Below, piece after piece: positions 54,400 to 64,000 of a DNA stretch of 64,000 nucleotides. The notes beneath the pieces are model-generated. The model did no database searches. It saw only the letters and a program-made list of their open reading frames with translations, and was not told where the DNA came from. Both the position numbers and the translations under genes were made by a program. The stretch is from assembly GCA_037013495.1 (NCBI GenBank), contig CM072811.1, positions 45,329,452 to 45,393,451 of the forward strand, given 5' to 3'. The first letter of the stretch is position 1. Each line of letters begins with the position of its first letter. This DNA comes from Hippophae tibetana. Lineage: Eukaryota; Streptophyta; Magnoliopsida; Rosales; Elaeagnaceae.

Positions 54400-54940
54400 T
54401 TTTAAAAGTAGGGTTATCCATTTTGCCTTGTCCTATATTCTTTGGGGGTAATTGTAGGGGTGTGATTACTGTTTTTGTAACAAGAGGTTAATGAATTTGT
54501 GCCTGAATACAAAACCCTTTCCTGTTTTTGCTTCCTTGTAGGGATGAGCAAGGGTTGGATAATTAATATCTGACTCTCAATTACCACAAACACTTTGCTT
54601 TTGGAAAAATAATGTTCCTAAGGCTCATAAATAATGATGAAGGATCCTATCTCTGCTAAATTATGAAATGGAATTGAACTGGATCATGACAAAAAAGCTG
54701 TAACTTAAAAACGTTCTTGGCAGTAGTAACAAAAGTAGAAAATGTTGCATGTTTTGCAATTTTATATTTTTGCTGCACTCACTAATGATTGTATCAGGGC
54801 GACAATCTTGTTGCACAAACTATGTTTGTCTCGTGCTATCATGCCCTTTTTGCATGATTGTGCGTTGGCATATGAAAACTTTTAATCGTAGGGAATATGA
54901 TGATATATTTTTGTTGTATTTACATGTCATGTAAATACTA
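54400..54940 (+). other. 3' UTR and flank of the lactonase gene
   Basis: T-rich sequence of moderate GC after the stop. No coding feature. Confidence 0.4.
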
Positions 54941-55560
54941 AAAGAAAAGTCACCAAAAAACCCCACGTCAGGTCTAAATTGAACGTGCATTGGTTCTTCA
55001 GAGGGCTCCATGGAGTTTTGATGGTGGATTCATAGCTATGAAGAGGTTAATTTCTACCAGATGATGTTGAAATGGAGGCTTTTGCTACTAGTCATGTCCA
55101 GAATAACCTTGAGCAAACTCTAGCAGGTCGTGCTGAGTGAATGTCATGTGTTTGTTGTCGGTATGGTGCTATGGATGTTGCTGATGCTTGGTGTGTATGG
55201 CCAGTTGGTTCAGGCGGTGGTTTGTGTATTTTTATTATCTTTGGGAGTTATGTTTTTCAGTTTGTAAACTTGTGTTCTAAATCTGTTTGGTTTCTCTGTT
55301 TTCTGATCTTTAGTGTTATCTAGTTATGTATGTTTGTTATAGTTTGGTTGTGTCCTGTTTTTTTTTTTTTGGATTGGTTTATTTGCTTCAAGGGTGTTAC
55401 TACGCATACTTATCAAGCTGGATTACGCTGATGTATGCTGTATTTTGATGCTCTCTAAGCCTCTAACTAGTATGGATTACTAGCATTATGTTGTGTGTGT
55501 ACCTTGGGACTGCTTGTTGCAGTTTTGTGCGAGGCTTAAAATGTTTACTCAATATAATTT
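54941..55560 (+). other. Unassigned transcript-like stretch
   Basis: G- and T-rich on the + strand, with moderate GC, a T11-type run near 55360 and a sharp change to AT-rich spacer at about 55560. A short frame near 55060-55138 (VEMEAFATSHVQNNLEQTL) and one of 60 codons at 55141 match nothing I know. It could be an extended 3' UTR, a noncoding transcript or a LINE 3' end. Confidence 0.3.
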
Positions 55561-58500
55561 TTACAGATATTATTACTGTAAATTAAAACTTTGAAAAAAA
55601 TATGGTAATTGTGAAAATTCTAATAAAAATATGAATTTTTTTATAAAACATCAAAATAATTAATGATTTGTATCTTAAACTAATTTTTTATTTAATACAT
55701 GTATTTTTAAATACTTAAAATATTTATATTAATCAATAAATTGATTAATTAATTAAAATATTGTATAATAAAAAAAATTATTGTTAAATATTATAAAATA
55801 AATAATTAAAAGGTTTAAAATAATAAAATAAACTATTTAATTGTATTAACTATTATGAATAGATAAATCTTTATAGTATAAAAATAAATTTCATTGATTA
55901 TTCATTTTTTTAAAATACTCATAGTTAAAGTACATATGAAATTTATTATAACATTAATATAAGATAATATAAAATATAACATTCATGCTTATTTTGTACT
56001 TAAAAATTGGATTAGATGCTAATGTTTCTGTTTCACTCGACTGTAAATTAAGTAAAATAATATATGATATATATTTTTTTTACCTATTTATTTCATATCT
56101 ATAACAAGCATGTTACAAACAAGAAAAAAGAATATATTGTCTTCTTAAAAAGTGAAAAAAATTAAATTGAAATAATTTCTCATAAAGAAAAAGAAAAAAG
56201 AGAAAAATAAATCAAAAATTTATATTTTTGATATTTTATTTAACATTTTAGTGATATTTTAACGACAATATTCAAGATATTTTAATTAAAAAATACATTT
56301 AAAAGATAAAACAAAGTCTCAAGTTTTTAATAATGTCTTACGAATTTTTATTAATTTAAAATATAACATGTTCATGTCTATCTATTTAAAAAAAGACCGA
56401 ACATATGTTTAATCAGTTAATTTAAAAATTATTTTCAAATCATAATTTAAAAATAATGTTTTGTAATTTTTAAAAACAGTGAGTTGTTTGTTCGTTAGTT
56501 TTTAAAAAAAATATGATTATTTTAGTTTGGCAAATATTGTTTTAAAAATTTGATTTTAGTGTATACTTTTTTAATAGAAACAACAAATTTACATTTTTTT
56601 TTTGCAAATATCACCTAATTTGAATATATGATTTGGATGATTCTTCTTTGACTTCAACCACTAGATGAAGCACTTGCAAAATGAGTGTATGAAACCCTCT
56701 ATGCCATTTACTATTGTAAATTGGGTTGAGTTTTTAATTAACTAATGCAATATGTATTAAAATCTCATAAATGAAAATAGTTTACTCAAATTTTGTTTTA
56801 ACACATTAATTCAGTTATATCAAACTTGAAAGAAATAAAATATACATTATTTTAGTTAGTAGATTATAATTAAAGGATTACAGATCAAATAATTGCCAAC
56901 AAAATTACTAAATCTATATAATAGAGGAGGCTTTTATTCTCTGTATTAATTTTTGTTTTATTAATAATATCATGATATACATGTAAAATATTATCATTAA
57001 TATAAATTTTTTTAAAATTTGGTGACATTTTTTTTTAAATTAATCATGATCTTATTAATAAGATAGATATTAACAGAAAAAAATCTCAAACCATTAAAGA
57101 TGGCTGGTAAATGAAATTATATTAAATTATTTATTATTTTTAAAAATATATATATTAAATATTTTTTATTAATAATAATAATTATGATAAAGAAATAAAA
57201 TTATATTCAATTTATATTATATTAATTTGTGATATAGTAAGCACTAAGTAATGCATAAATTTTTATTAAATATTAAATTTAAAATTTAAAATGTTTAAAT
57301 AATTATGAGAATAATCATCGACAAAAATAAATTATATTGTGATATATTATTTGATACATATATTAAATTATAATATAAATCATTTTTCTTCTTAACATAT
57401 TATAAGCTTTTTTTAAAAAACAAAATTATAATAAATTAAAAAATATATAACCGGAATACTAAGAAAATTTCAAATATTTTTTAAATTTATTTAGCTATAA
57501 ATATAATATTAAGATATTATAAATTATAATAAATAATATTTTTATAATATTTATATTAATTTACCACAGAAATTACCGGTACATGCATCATGATAATTGC
57601 TGGATACGTGTCAATTATTTTGATGTCATTTCAACAGTAATTAATTAAGATAATGTTATAATATTAACTCATTGTATTTATCAAATAATAAATCAATATT
57701 AATAGGATATAAAATTTAAATTATATATTAGATAATAAAATAATTTTAGACTAATTACTAAAATATTAATATAAACTATGTTGCTAATATTATAATTCTT
57801 AAAGTAACTAGCGAAATATCATTTTGACCGTTGATTTTAAATTCCTTCTACACAGTCTTTTTAGTAGCCTAGTAGGCATATTGGGTAAAAATACATATTA
57901 TTAATTAATAGACTTCATCTAAAGAAGAAACTAATTTTTATAATATATATTTAAGAAAAAAATTACTTTTTATTTATTATTTTTTTCTTTTCCACTTTTA
58001 AAAACATTGTTAAGCAAATTTAACCCATAAAATTCATTTATAACACAAATATTTTCCTTTTAATTTTTTCTTCTTGGTTTTTCTTAAATCTATGTCCATA
58101 CTATTATATTTAATTTTTATCTTTCATTTAATAACATAAGTATTATATCTTTATTTAAAGCTAAGTAATAATATTTTTTGAAATATGGTATACATGTATA
58201 CATTTATTCATATTTTGAAATTTGAATATGTGATTTAATAATAAAATTTATTTATTTATTTTAATTTTTAAATATTTAATATGTTATAAATAAAAAATTG
58301 CACAAAAATTTTGGTTTCGTTAGAGGTCAATTATAACTATGTTATATATATTGATTTATAAATTATAAATACAAGTTGCGTAAAAAAATATTTTTAATTA
58401 ATTAAAATAGCACGATATTTTACTAAATAAAGTTTGTACATATGAGTTTAAAAATCTTAACTCTTAGTTAAGATATTAAAAAAAAAAAAAAACCTCTTTT

Positions 58501-59600
58501 CAATTTAGAAGTGTGTAACACCACATATATTAGTTATATTAAGAATAATAATTTAATTTTTTTAAAAAAGTGAAAATATAAGAATAAATAATTTATTTTT
58601 TAATTTTTTTAATTGTTATTAAAATATCATTTTTATAAATTATCTTTAATAATAGATAAAATTAATAATAAAAATAAATTTTTAAAATTTGATTTTTATA
58701 TTATTATTATTTTATAATAAAAAATTATATTATTAAAAAATAATAAAGAAACTGTACCTGATTATCCTAAAGAAATATAACTGCGTTTTCCTTTTGTCTT
58801 TTAAAACGGCCAAAACACGTGACTACGTGAGAGATGTTTTCGATTTTTGTCTTTTAGTTAATGATAATTTTTCAAAAGTATATTTTAAAAACATGGCTAA
58901 AAAGTTAAAAAAAATAAGAATTTTTGAGTTTTCTAAATAAAAAAATAAAAATTTGAACAAAGTTAAAACTTATGCAACAAAATAATATAAATTTAATATA
59001 TGTTTGAGTTTAAGATACAACTTTTTTATAATATAATTTTTATTTTACATTATATTAATACATAAATAAATTTATAAAATGAAATATTGTAATATAAACA
59101 TAATTAAGTATTGTAAAATAGTTATAATTTAATAAGGTAAATTTTAAAAAATAAATTTAAGCTAATAATGATAAATATGAATGTATTATCTTTAGAAAAA
59201 ATGAATATTATGGGTATTAAATTTAATTGCAATAACAATAATATTTATCATTATAAAAATATCAATTCTTAAAAAAATTAATTGAATATTAATACATTTT
59301 ATTTTTTAAATAATTTATTTATTTAACTAGTTTTAAAAATAATCTCCCACCCTACCCAACCTAATCTTACCCATCACATCCTAACCACACTATAAACAAT
59401 ATATGTTTAAATAACATAGAATTTTATATATTAAAAAGATATGGTGTTCACAAAAACATATATTTAATAATGTTTGTTAATTTTTAACAAAAGAAATACA
59501 TATTCATATTAAACAATTCATAAAATTTAAGCTACAATAAATAGAAAAATAATATAAAATTAAGGAATAAACTAGTAAAAAATAAAATAATGGGGCAATA
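55561..59600. other. AT-rich spacer upstream of the HPPK/DHPS gene
   Basis: Very AT-rich, with no gene. CACGTG-type and ACGTG sequences occur near 57605 and 58815 but are isolated. Confidence 0.55.
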
Positions 59601-59624
59601 TATGAAAAACAAAACCGGAAAAGC

Positions 59625-59765
59625 CGCGGTGTATTGGATTCCACATCCCCTAATTTCACTCTCCCCTTTCCACACCAACGCTGGCCGTGAAGTATCCTCC
59701 AACTATATTGCCGCCGGCCCAATCCCGTGAAGTATTATGTATGGTTGACTTTTAATTTGTAATAG
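59625..59765 (+). other. Probable 5' UTR exon of the HPPK/DHPS gene
   Basis: A sudden GC-richer stretch (AAGCCGCGGTG through GCCGCCGGCCC) after AT-rich spacer, ending near a GTAATC donor at 59766. An acceptor TTATGCAG lies at 60421, before the coding start. The 72-codon - strand frame here is best explained as the antisense of this leader. Confidence 0.4.
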
Positions 59766-60431
59766 GTAATCTCTCTGCCTTATCTTGATTTATTGGTTTC
59801 ATTTTTATCTTAGAATTGCCGACCTTGTACATATGATACTGTGATATTAGCTAGTTTGGTGATCTGATATGATTATTTATGACCTTTTTAATCATTCAAA
59901 TTTGTTATTCTCAAATTTTCAATTCATTTCAAGGGCCTCATTTTTAATTGCGGCCTAGGGCCTCACAAGCTCTTGAGCCTCCCCTGATTATAATAAACTA
60001 ATAAGGTTGGGTAATTCTAACTGCATTTGAATCCGTATGTATTTACGGTCTTAAAATCTGTTCTTAAGGTTTCATTGTTTTTTCACTTTATTGATGATCT
60101 TGAGTTGGTCTTCAATGTAATAAATGCTTAGTTTTCAGTTTCAGGGCAATTTGGCTTTGATCAGAAACTAACGTGAGCAGGAGTTTCCTTAATCCCTGAA
60201 CTAATTAGCAATACAGCATGCTGCCAATGAATTTCCTCATATATGATTCTTTTTTATCAGCAGTGCCAACCTTGAGGGTTTCTTTGCAGACCTTTTCATT
60301 GTTAAATTCTTTCCATTTTCTGCTTTGCTTGCTTGGCCTTTATGAATTTAGCACCGTTAGCAAAATGTTAACGGTTAATAGTACCACCTTGTATGTTAAT
60401 AACTTTTTGTTCATTATGCAGTTTCATTGTA

Positions 60432-60530
60432 ATGTGGTTTAGTTTTGATGAGAAGCTGCACCGACATGAATTTATTAAAGCAATTTGTTCCCAACAAACA
60501 TCGGTTGGATGGCATTGCCAAGTTTTGTAA
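60432..60530 (+). other. Upstream frame overlapping the HPPK/DHPS start
   Basis: An ATG at 60432 opens a 32-codon frame in another phase that runs over the main ATG and stops at TAA 60528-60530. It would be in the mRNA if the leader joins at the acceptor at 60421 or the region is unspliced. Confidence 0.35.
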
Positions 60531-62399
60531 AGGTAAATTAAAATATATTTACCTAGTCATGATAACGTAGAAGGTTTTAATTAGCATTTTCCAAAACGAG
60601 AATATGAGGCGAAGTCAGCTGACGGAGTTTGACAATAAGGAATTTGTACAGGATGGTTTTGAAATAATTAGCTTAAAGTTAGTTTAAAATACAACACTTA
60701 TTTAGGTGGAGTTACCTTAGCCTAAATGTACACAGGGTTCACTATATCACCTACAAATTACAATGGGGATAAATTTTGTAGACTTTTTCTCTCTATTTTA
60801 TAACATTATTAATAATGCAATTTAGTAGAGTTAGTTACCTATGCCAGTTTTGTGATACTTGTTTTGATCTTCAAAGCAGTGTCACGTGTTTCATTCCTCC
60901 ATTCATCAGCAAATACCTCGTCTGAAAATCACTGTCAGGAGCAAGAAGTTGTGATTGCTTTAGGAAGTAATGTTGGTGAGAGACTCTGCAATTTCAATGA
61001 AGCCTTACAGTTAATGAAAAAATCAGGCATACATGTCACAAGACATGGTTGCTTATATGAGACAGCTCCAGCTTATGTGACAGATCAACCTCGCTTTCTC
61101 AACTCTGCTGTTCGAGCTTTTACAAAACTTGGGCCTCATGAATTGTTGGGTACACTCAAACAAATCGAAAAGAACATGGGTCGTAGTGCTGGTATAAGAT
61201 ATGGACCAAGGCCAATTGATTTGGATATATTGTTTTATGGAAAGTTAAGGGTTAATTCTGATACTCTTACTATACCCCACGAAAGAATTTGGGAAAGACC
61301 ATTTGTAATGGCCCCCTTAGTAGATTTGCTAGGATTAGATACTGAGAGCGATACAGTTGCTAGTTGGCATTCTTTTTCTTTACATTCTAGTGGGCTTTTT
61401 GGTTCCTGGCAGAAATTGGGTGGTGATTCTCTTATTGGTAAGGAAGGTATGAAGAGGGTTTTACCTATTGGCAAGAACTTATGGGACTGGTCGCAGAAAA
61501 CCTCTGTTATGGGTATCCTTAACCTCACACCAGACAGTTTTAGTGATGGAGGACAATTCCAATCAGTGGATGCAGCAGTTGCACAGGTCCGTTCGATGAT
61601 TGCACAAGGGGCAGATATAATTGATATTGGCGCACAATCTACACGGCCGATGGCTTCTAAGATATCCCCTGAACAAGAAATGAATAGATTGATCCCTGTG
61701 TTAATAGCCATTTTAGGGTTGTCTGAAATGGAAGGGAAGCTTGTATCTGTAGATACCTTTTATTCTGAAGTTGCAGCAGAAGCAGTCAACAAGGGGGCTC
61801 ATATTATAAATGATGTTTCTGCTGGGCAGATAGACCCTAACATGCATAGGGTTGTTGCAAGCCTCGAGGTTCCTTACATTGCAATGCACATGAGGGGTGA
61901 TCCAACCACAATGCAGAGTAGTGAGAACCTGCATTATGATAATGTTTGTAAACAAGTTGCCTCTGAGTTGTGTTCAAGAGTGAGAGATGCAGAATTTTCA
62001 GGTATTCCTGCTTGGAGGATAATCATTGACCCTGGCATTGGATTTTCAAAGAAGACAGAACATAATTTGGAGATTCTAATGGGTTTACCAAACATTCGGG
62101 CAGACATTGCAAGGAAAAATTTGGCATTGTCCCATGCACCCTTACTAATTGGTCCCTCTAGAAAGAGGTTTTTAGATGAAATTTGTTGTCGGTCTGCTGC
62201 AGCTGAGAGAGATCCTGCTACTATTGCTTCCATTACTGCTGGGATCTTGGGTGGTGCTAACATAGTAAGGGTGCATAATGTGAAAGATAATCTAGATGCA
62301 GTGAAGCTATGTGATGCAATGCTGAGATGCAAGAGATCTTCATCTTCAGATTGGGAAAATACCCAAGCATTCAATGTTCATGAAATCTACACTTCATGA
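60466..62399 (+). CDS. Mitochondrial HPPK/DHPS, bifunctional folate biosynthesis enzyme
   Basis: Two coding exons, 60466-60532 and 60880-62399, give 528 residues. Exon 1 supplies a basic presequence (MNLLKQFVPNKHR) that continues as SRVSFLHSSANTSS, typical of mitochondrial import. HPPK (6-hydroxymethyl-dihydropterin pyrophosphokinase), about 45-190: VVIALGSNVGERL, YETAPAYVTDQPRFLNSAV, GPRPIDLDILFYG and IPHERIWERPF. DHPS (dihydropteroate synthase), about 228-510: VMGILNLTPDSFSDGG, IDIGAQSTRPMA, VSVDTFY, INDVSAG, MHMRGDP, IDPGIGFSKK, GPSRKRFLDE and RVHNV. The two activities make dihydropteroate from the hydroxymethyl pterin, ATP and p-aminobenzoate. Plant forms are fused and mostly mitochondrial, and the sulfonamide-target motifs look intact. 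A single intron in the presequence fits what I recall of plant genes. ATG 60466 is chosen because its frame joins the HPPK frame through the split Val codon. Confidence 0.95.
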
Positions 62400-63580
62400 T
62401 ATTGCTGCAGTTCTATGGATTAGACAAACACATGCCCAGGTTAAAAAAAAACAAGTCTATGTACACCTCCCTAACTCTTTACAGCTAAACACTGGCAAAT
62501 CAAGCTTATTGAAGGAATTAAACTCTTCATCATTGAATTTACATTTATTTATGGGAAGGAAACATTTGAGGGAGAAAAGGCAATATTACTCATGAATATT
62601 CTTCTGAGTGTATTATAGCATCTTATCTTATTTTTGATGGGCTAATAGTTGAGCCATAAAGGATAGTTGATTTCAAATTAAATTCATTCCCTTTTTGTTG
62701 TTATACTACCACATATTTCACCTGTTTTGATGTCATTACCTGATGTGGACGGGCATAGTAATTCATAAAAAAAAAAAACTTGTTACATATATGCAACTTT
62801 AATCATTAGTAAAGTTGAAAGTTGAAGTAATCGATGGCGCCACTGTTAAAAAATTAAAACCTAGCCAATCTCGAACCAAATCAATTTTTTTTTAAAACAA
62901 CCAAGGGTTCAAAAAACAATACAAAAGATAAGTATAGAGACAACGTTTTCATAATTAAGGATTTAAATACTCTTAATAAAGAAATTAATCTGATTTGTAA
63001 AGTACAATTATTAAGAAATAATCAGAGGAACTTTAGGGTATCTTTAGAGAAATACACCTGATGTTATAACTAATCAAGTAGTTCTAAAAGCATGTGTATA
63101 AACTCTAACTAGGGGTATGATCTTACTTATAGGGTAATGAAATTTTTCACAGGCTTGTAAATGTAATCCTATAAAGGGAATTGATTTCATGGAGATCTAA
63201 TCTCATGTTGTTTCTTAAAGATAAATACATTCGTTGTTCTTGACCATACTTAATTTTAATTATTAGTAAAAGTTATATCTTGGATCGAATGAGAATATAA
63301 AAACATAACATTGCCCTTTATGATGATTGAAGCCCTAACAAGTCAGCAAATTAAGGGAAGAAACTAAGATGATACTTTGTTGAAAAAAATATCTGTTGTG
63401 CAAAACATAGCTAATCAGTTAAAGATAACTTATATCATATTATTATCATTATACTATACTTTATAGTCTATATACAATAGTAAAAAAAAACAGAAGATTA
63501 GGCCGTCTGAAACACCTCTCTTCACCCTACCACGATACCATTTTAGTTCATTAAATTTCCTACCAATAAAAATAAAACTT
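62400..63580. other. 3' UTR of HPPK/DHPS, then spacer
   Basis: Moderately AT-rich 3' UTR-like sequence to about 62650, then spacer with no gene recognised. Confidence 0.5.
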
Positions 63581-63584
63581 AAAT

Positions 63585-63780
63585 AAAACTAAACAAGGTT
63601 TAATTAAATTATGTTTAACATTAAATATGAATAAAATTAAACGATATCTAATTTGAAAACATTCAATATAAAATAATATATTAAATATTTTTTTAAATAT
63701 TTTTTTAAATAGTAAAAATATAAGAGTTTAACCTAAACTATTTTTAAAGTTATAAATTTTAAATTATTATTTTCTAATTT
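63585..63780. repeat. Dispersed AT-rich repeat, copy 3 (partial)
   Basis: GTTTAACATTAAATA, GATATCTAATTTG, ATTCAATATAAAATAAT and AATAGTAAAAATATAAG occur in the same order as in the copies at 32040 and 32915. Confidence 0.4.
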
Positions 63781-64000
63781 TTTAGTAGCTAAAATAATTT
63801 AGAATATCAAAGTTCAACTTGTTTATATTAAAGTCTAAAGTTTACACTCTTCTTTAAACGTTTAATTATATATCATAGCGGTTGATCTAATAATTTGGGA
63901 GTATTATATACTTTTTATGCAAGTTCAGGCAAAACCAAATATCAAGTTGATCTTAAAATTAAAAAAAATCAATTATATGTTAAGTACTTTTGAATAAAAA

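Noticed and set aside
59504-59722. 72-codon - strand frame upstream of HPPK/DHPS
   Set aside because: Best seen as the antisense of the GC-richer leader exon; no recognisable protein.
61235-62374. Long - strand frames (158, 146 and 80 codons) opposite the HPPK/DHPS exon
   Set aside because: They are antisense shadows of a well-supported coding exon; no domain or start context.

Overview
The window is nuclear DNA of a flowering plant, almost certainly a eudicot. Genes are interrupted by GT-AG introns, coding exons sit in very AT-rich spacers, and the mobile DNA belongs to plant classes (Ty3/gypsy, Ty1/copia, CACTA, hAT). The family of plant cannot be fixed from the sequence alone. Exon junctions were placed by eye from splice signals, reading frame and protein-family continuity.

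Layout. All six host genes read on the + strand. (1) 1-5078: 3' part of a DEAH-box RNA helicase of the RID1/DEAH10 (DHX33-like) type. (2) 8565-11726: a methylesterase of the MES11-15 group, an alpha/beta hydrolase. (3) 21878-22986: a SPIRAL1-like microtubule protein. Its likely leader exon is near 15.7 kb, and the putative leader intron carries a 4.5 kb antisense gypsy retrotransposon. (4) 24682-28457: a RimP-like (UPF0090/DUF150) protein with an organellar presequence. (5) 52462-54399: a 6-phosphogluconolactonase. (6) 60466-62399: the bifunctional folate enzyme HPPK/DHPS with a mitochondrial presequence.

Between genes 4 and 5 lie about 23 kb without a recognisable host gene. This stretch holds a complete CACTA transposon (34302-37477) with a TAA target duplication, and an old copia retrotransposon (38528-44005) with both LTRs and a primer-binding site. 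It also holds a SINE-like unit, several AT-rich repeats, and two moderately GC-rich stretches that I cannot assign. A short hAT-type MITE lies in an intron of gene 4, and a second hAT-like insert lies inside the gypsy gag region.

The genes do not form a pathway or operon. From memory, however, their neighbourhood matches two duplicated blocks of Arabidopsis chromosome 1: one with RID1, MES13 and SP1L1, the other with MES15, SP1L2, a UPF0090 gene and an HPPK/DHPS gene. The window may keep the unsplit ancestral order. I found no convincing new biological system. The most unusual items are the transposon structures, the Asp at the nucleophile position of the methylesterase, in-frame tandem splice acceptors in the lactonase gene, and a 3 x 144 bp repeat that stays open in two reading frames inside the CACTA element.
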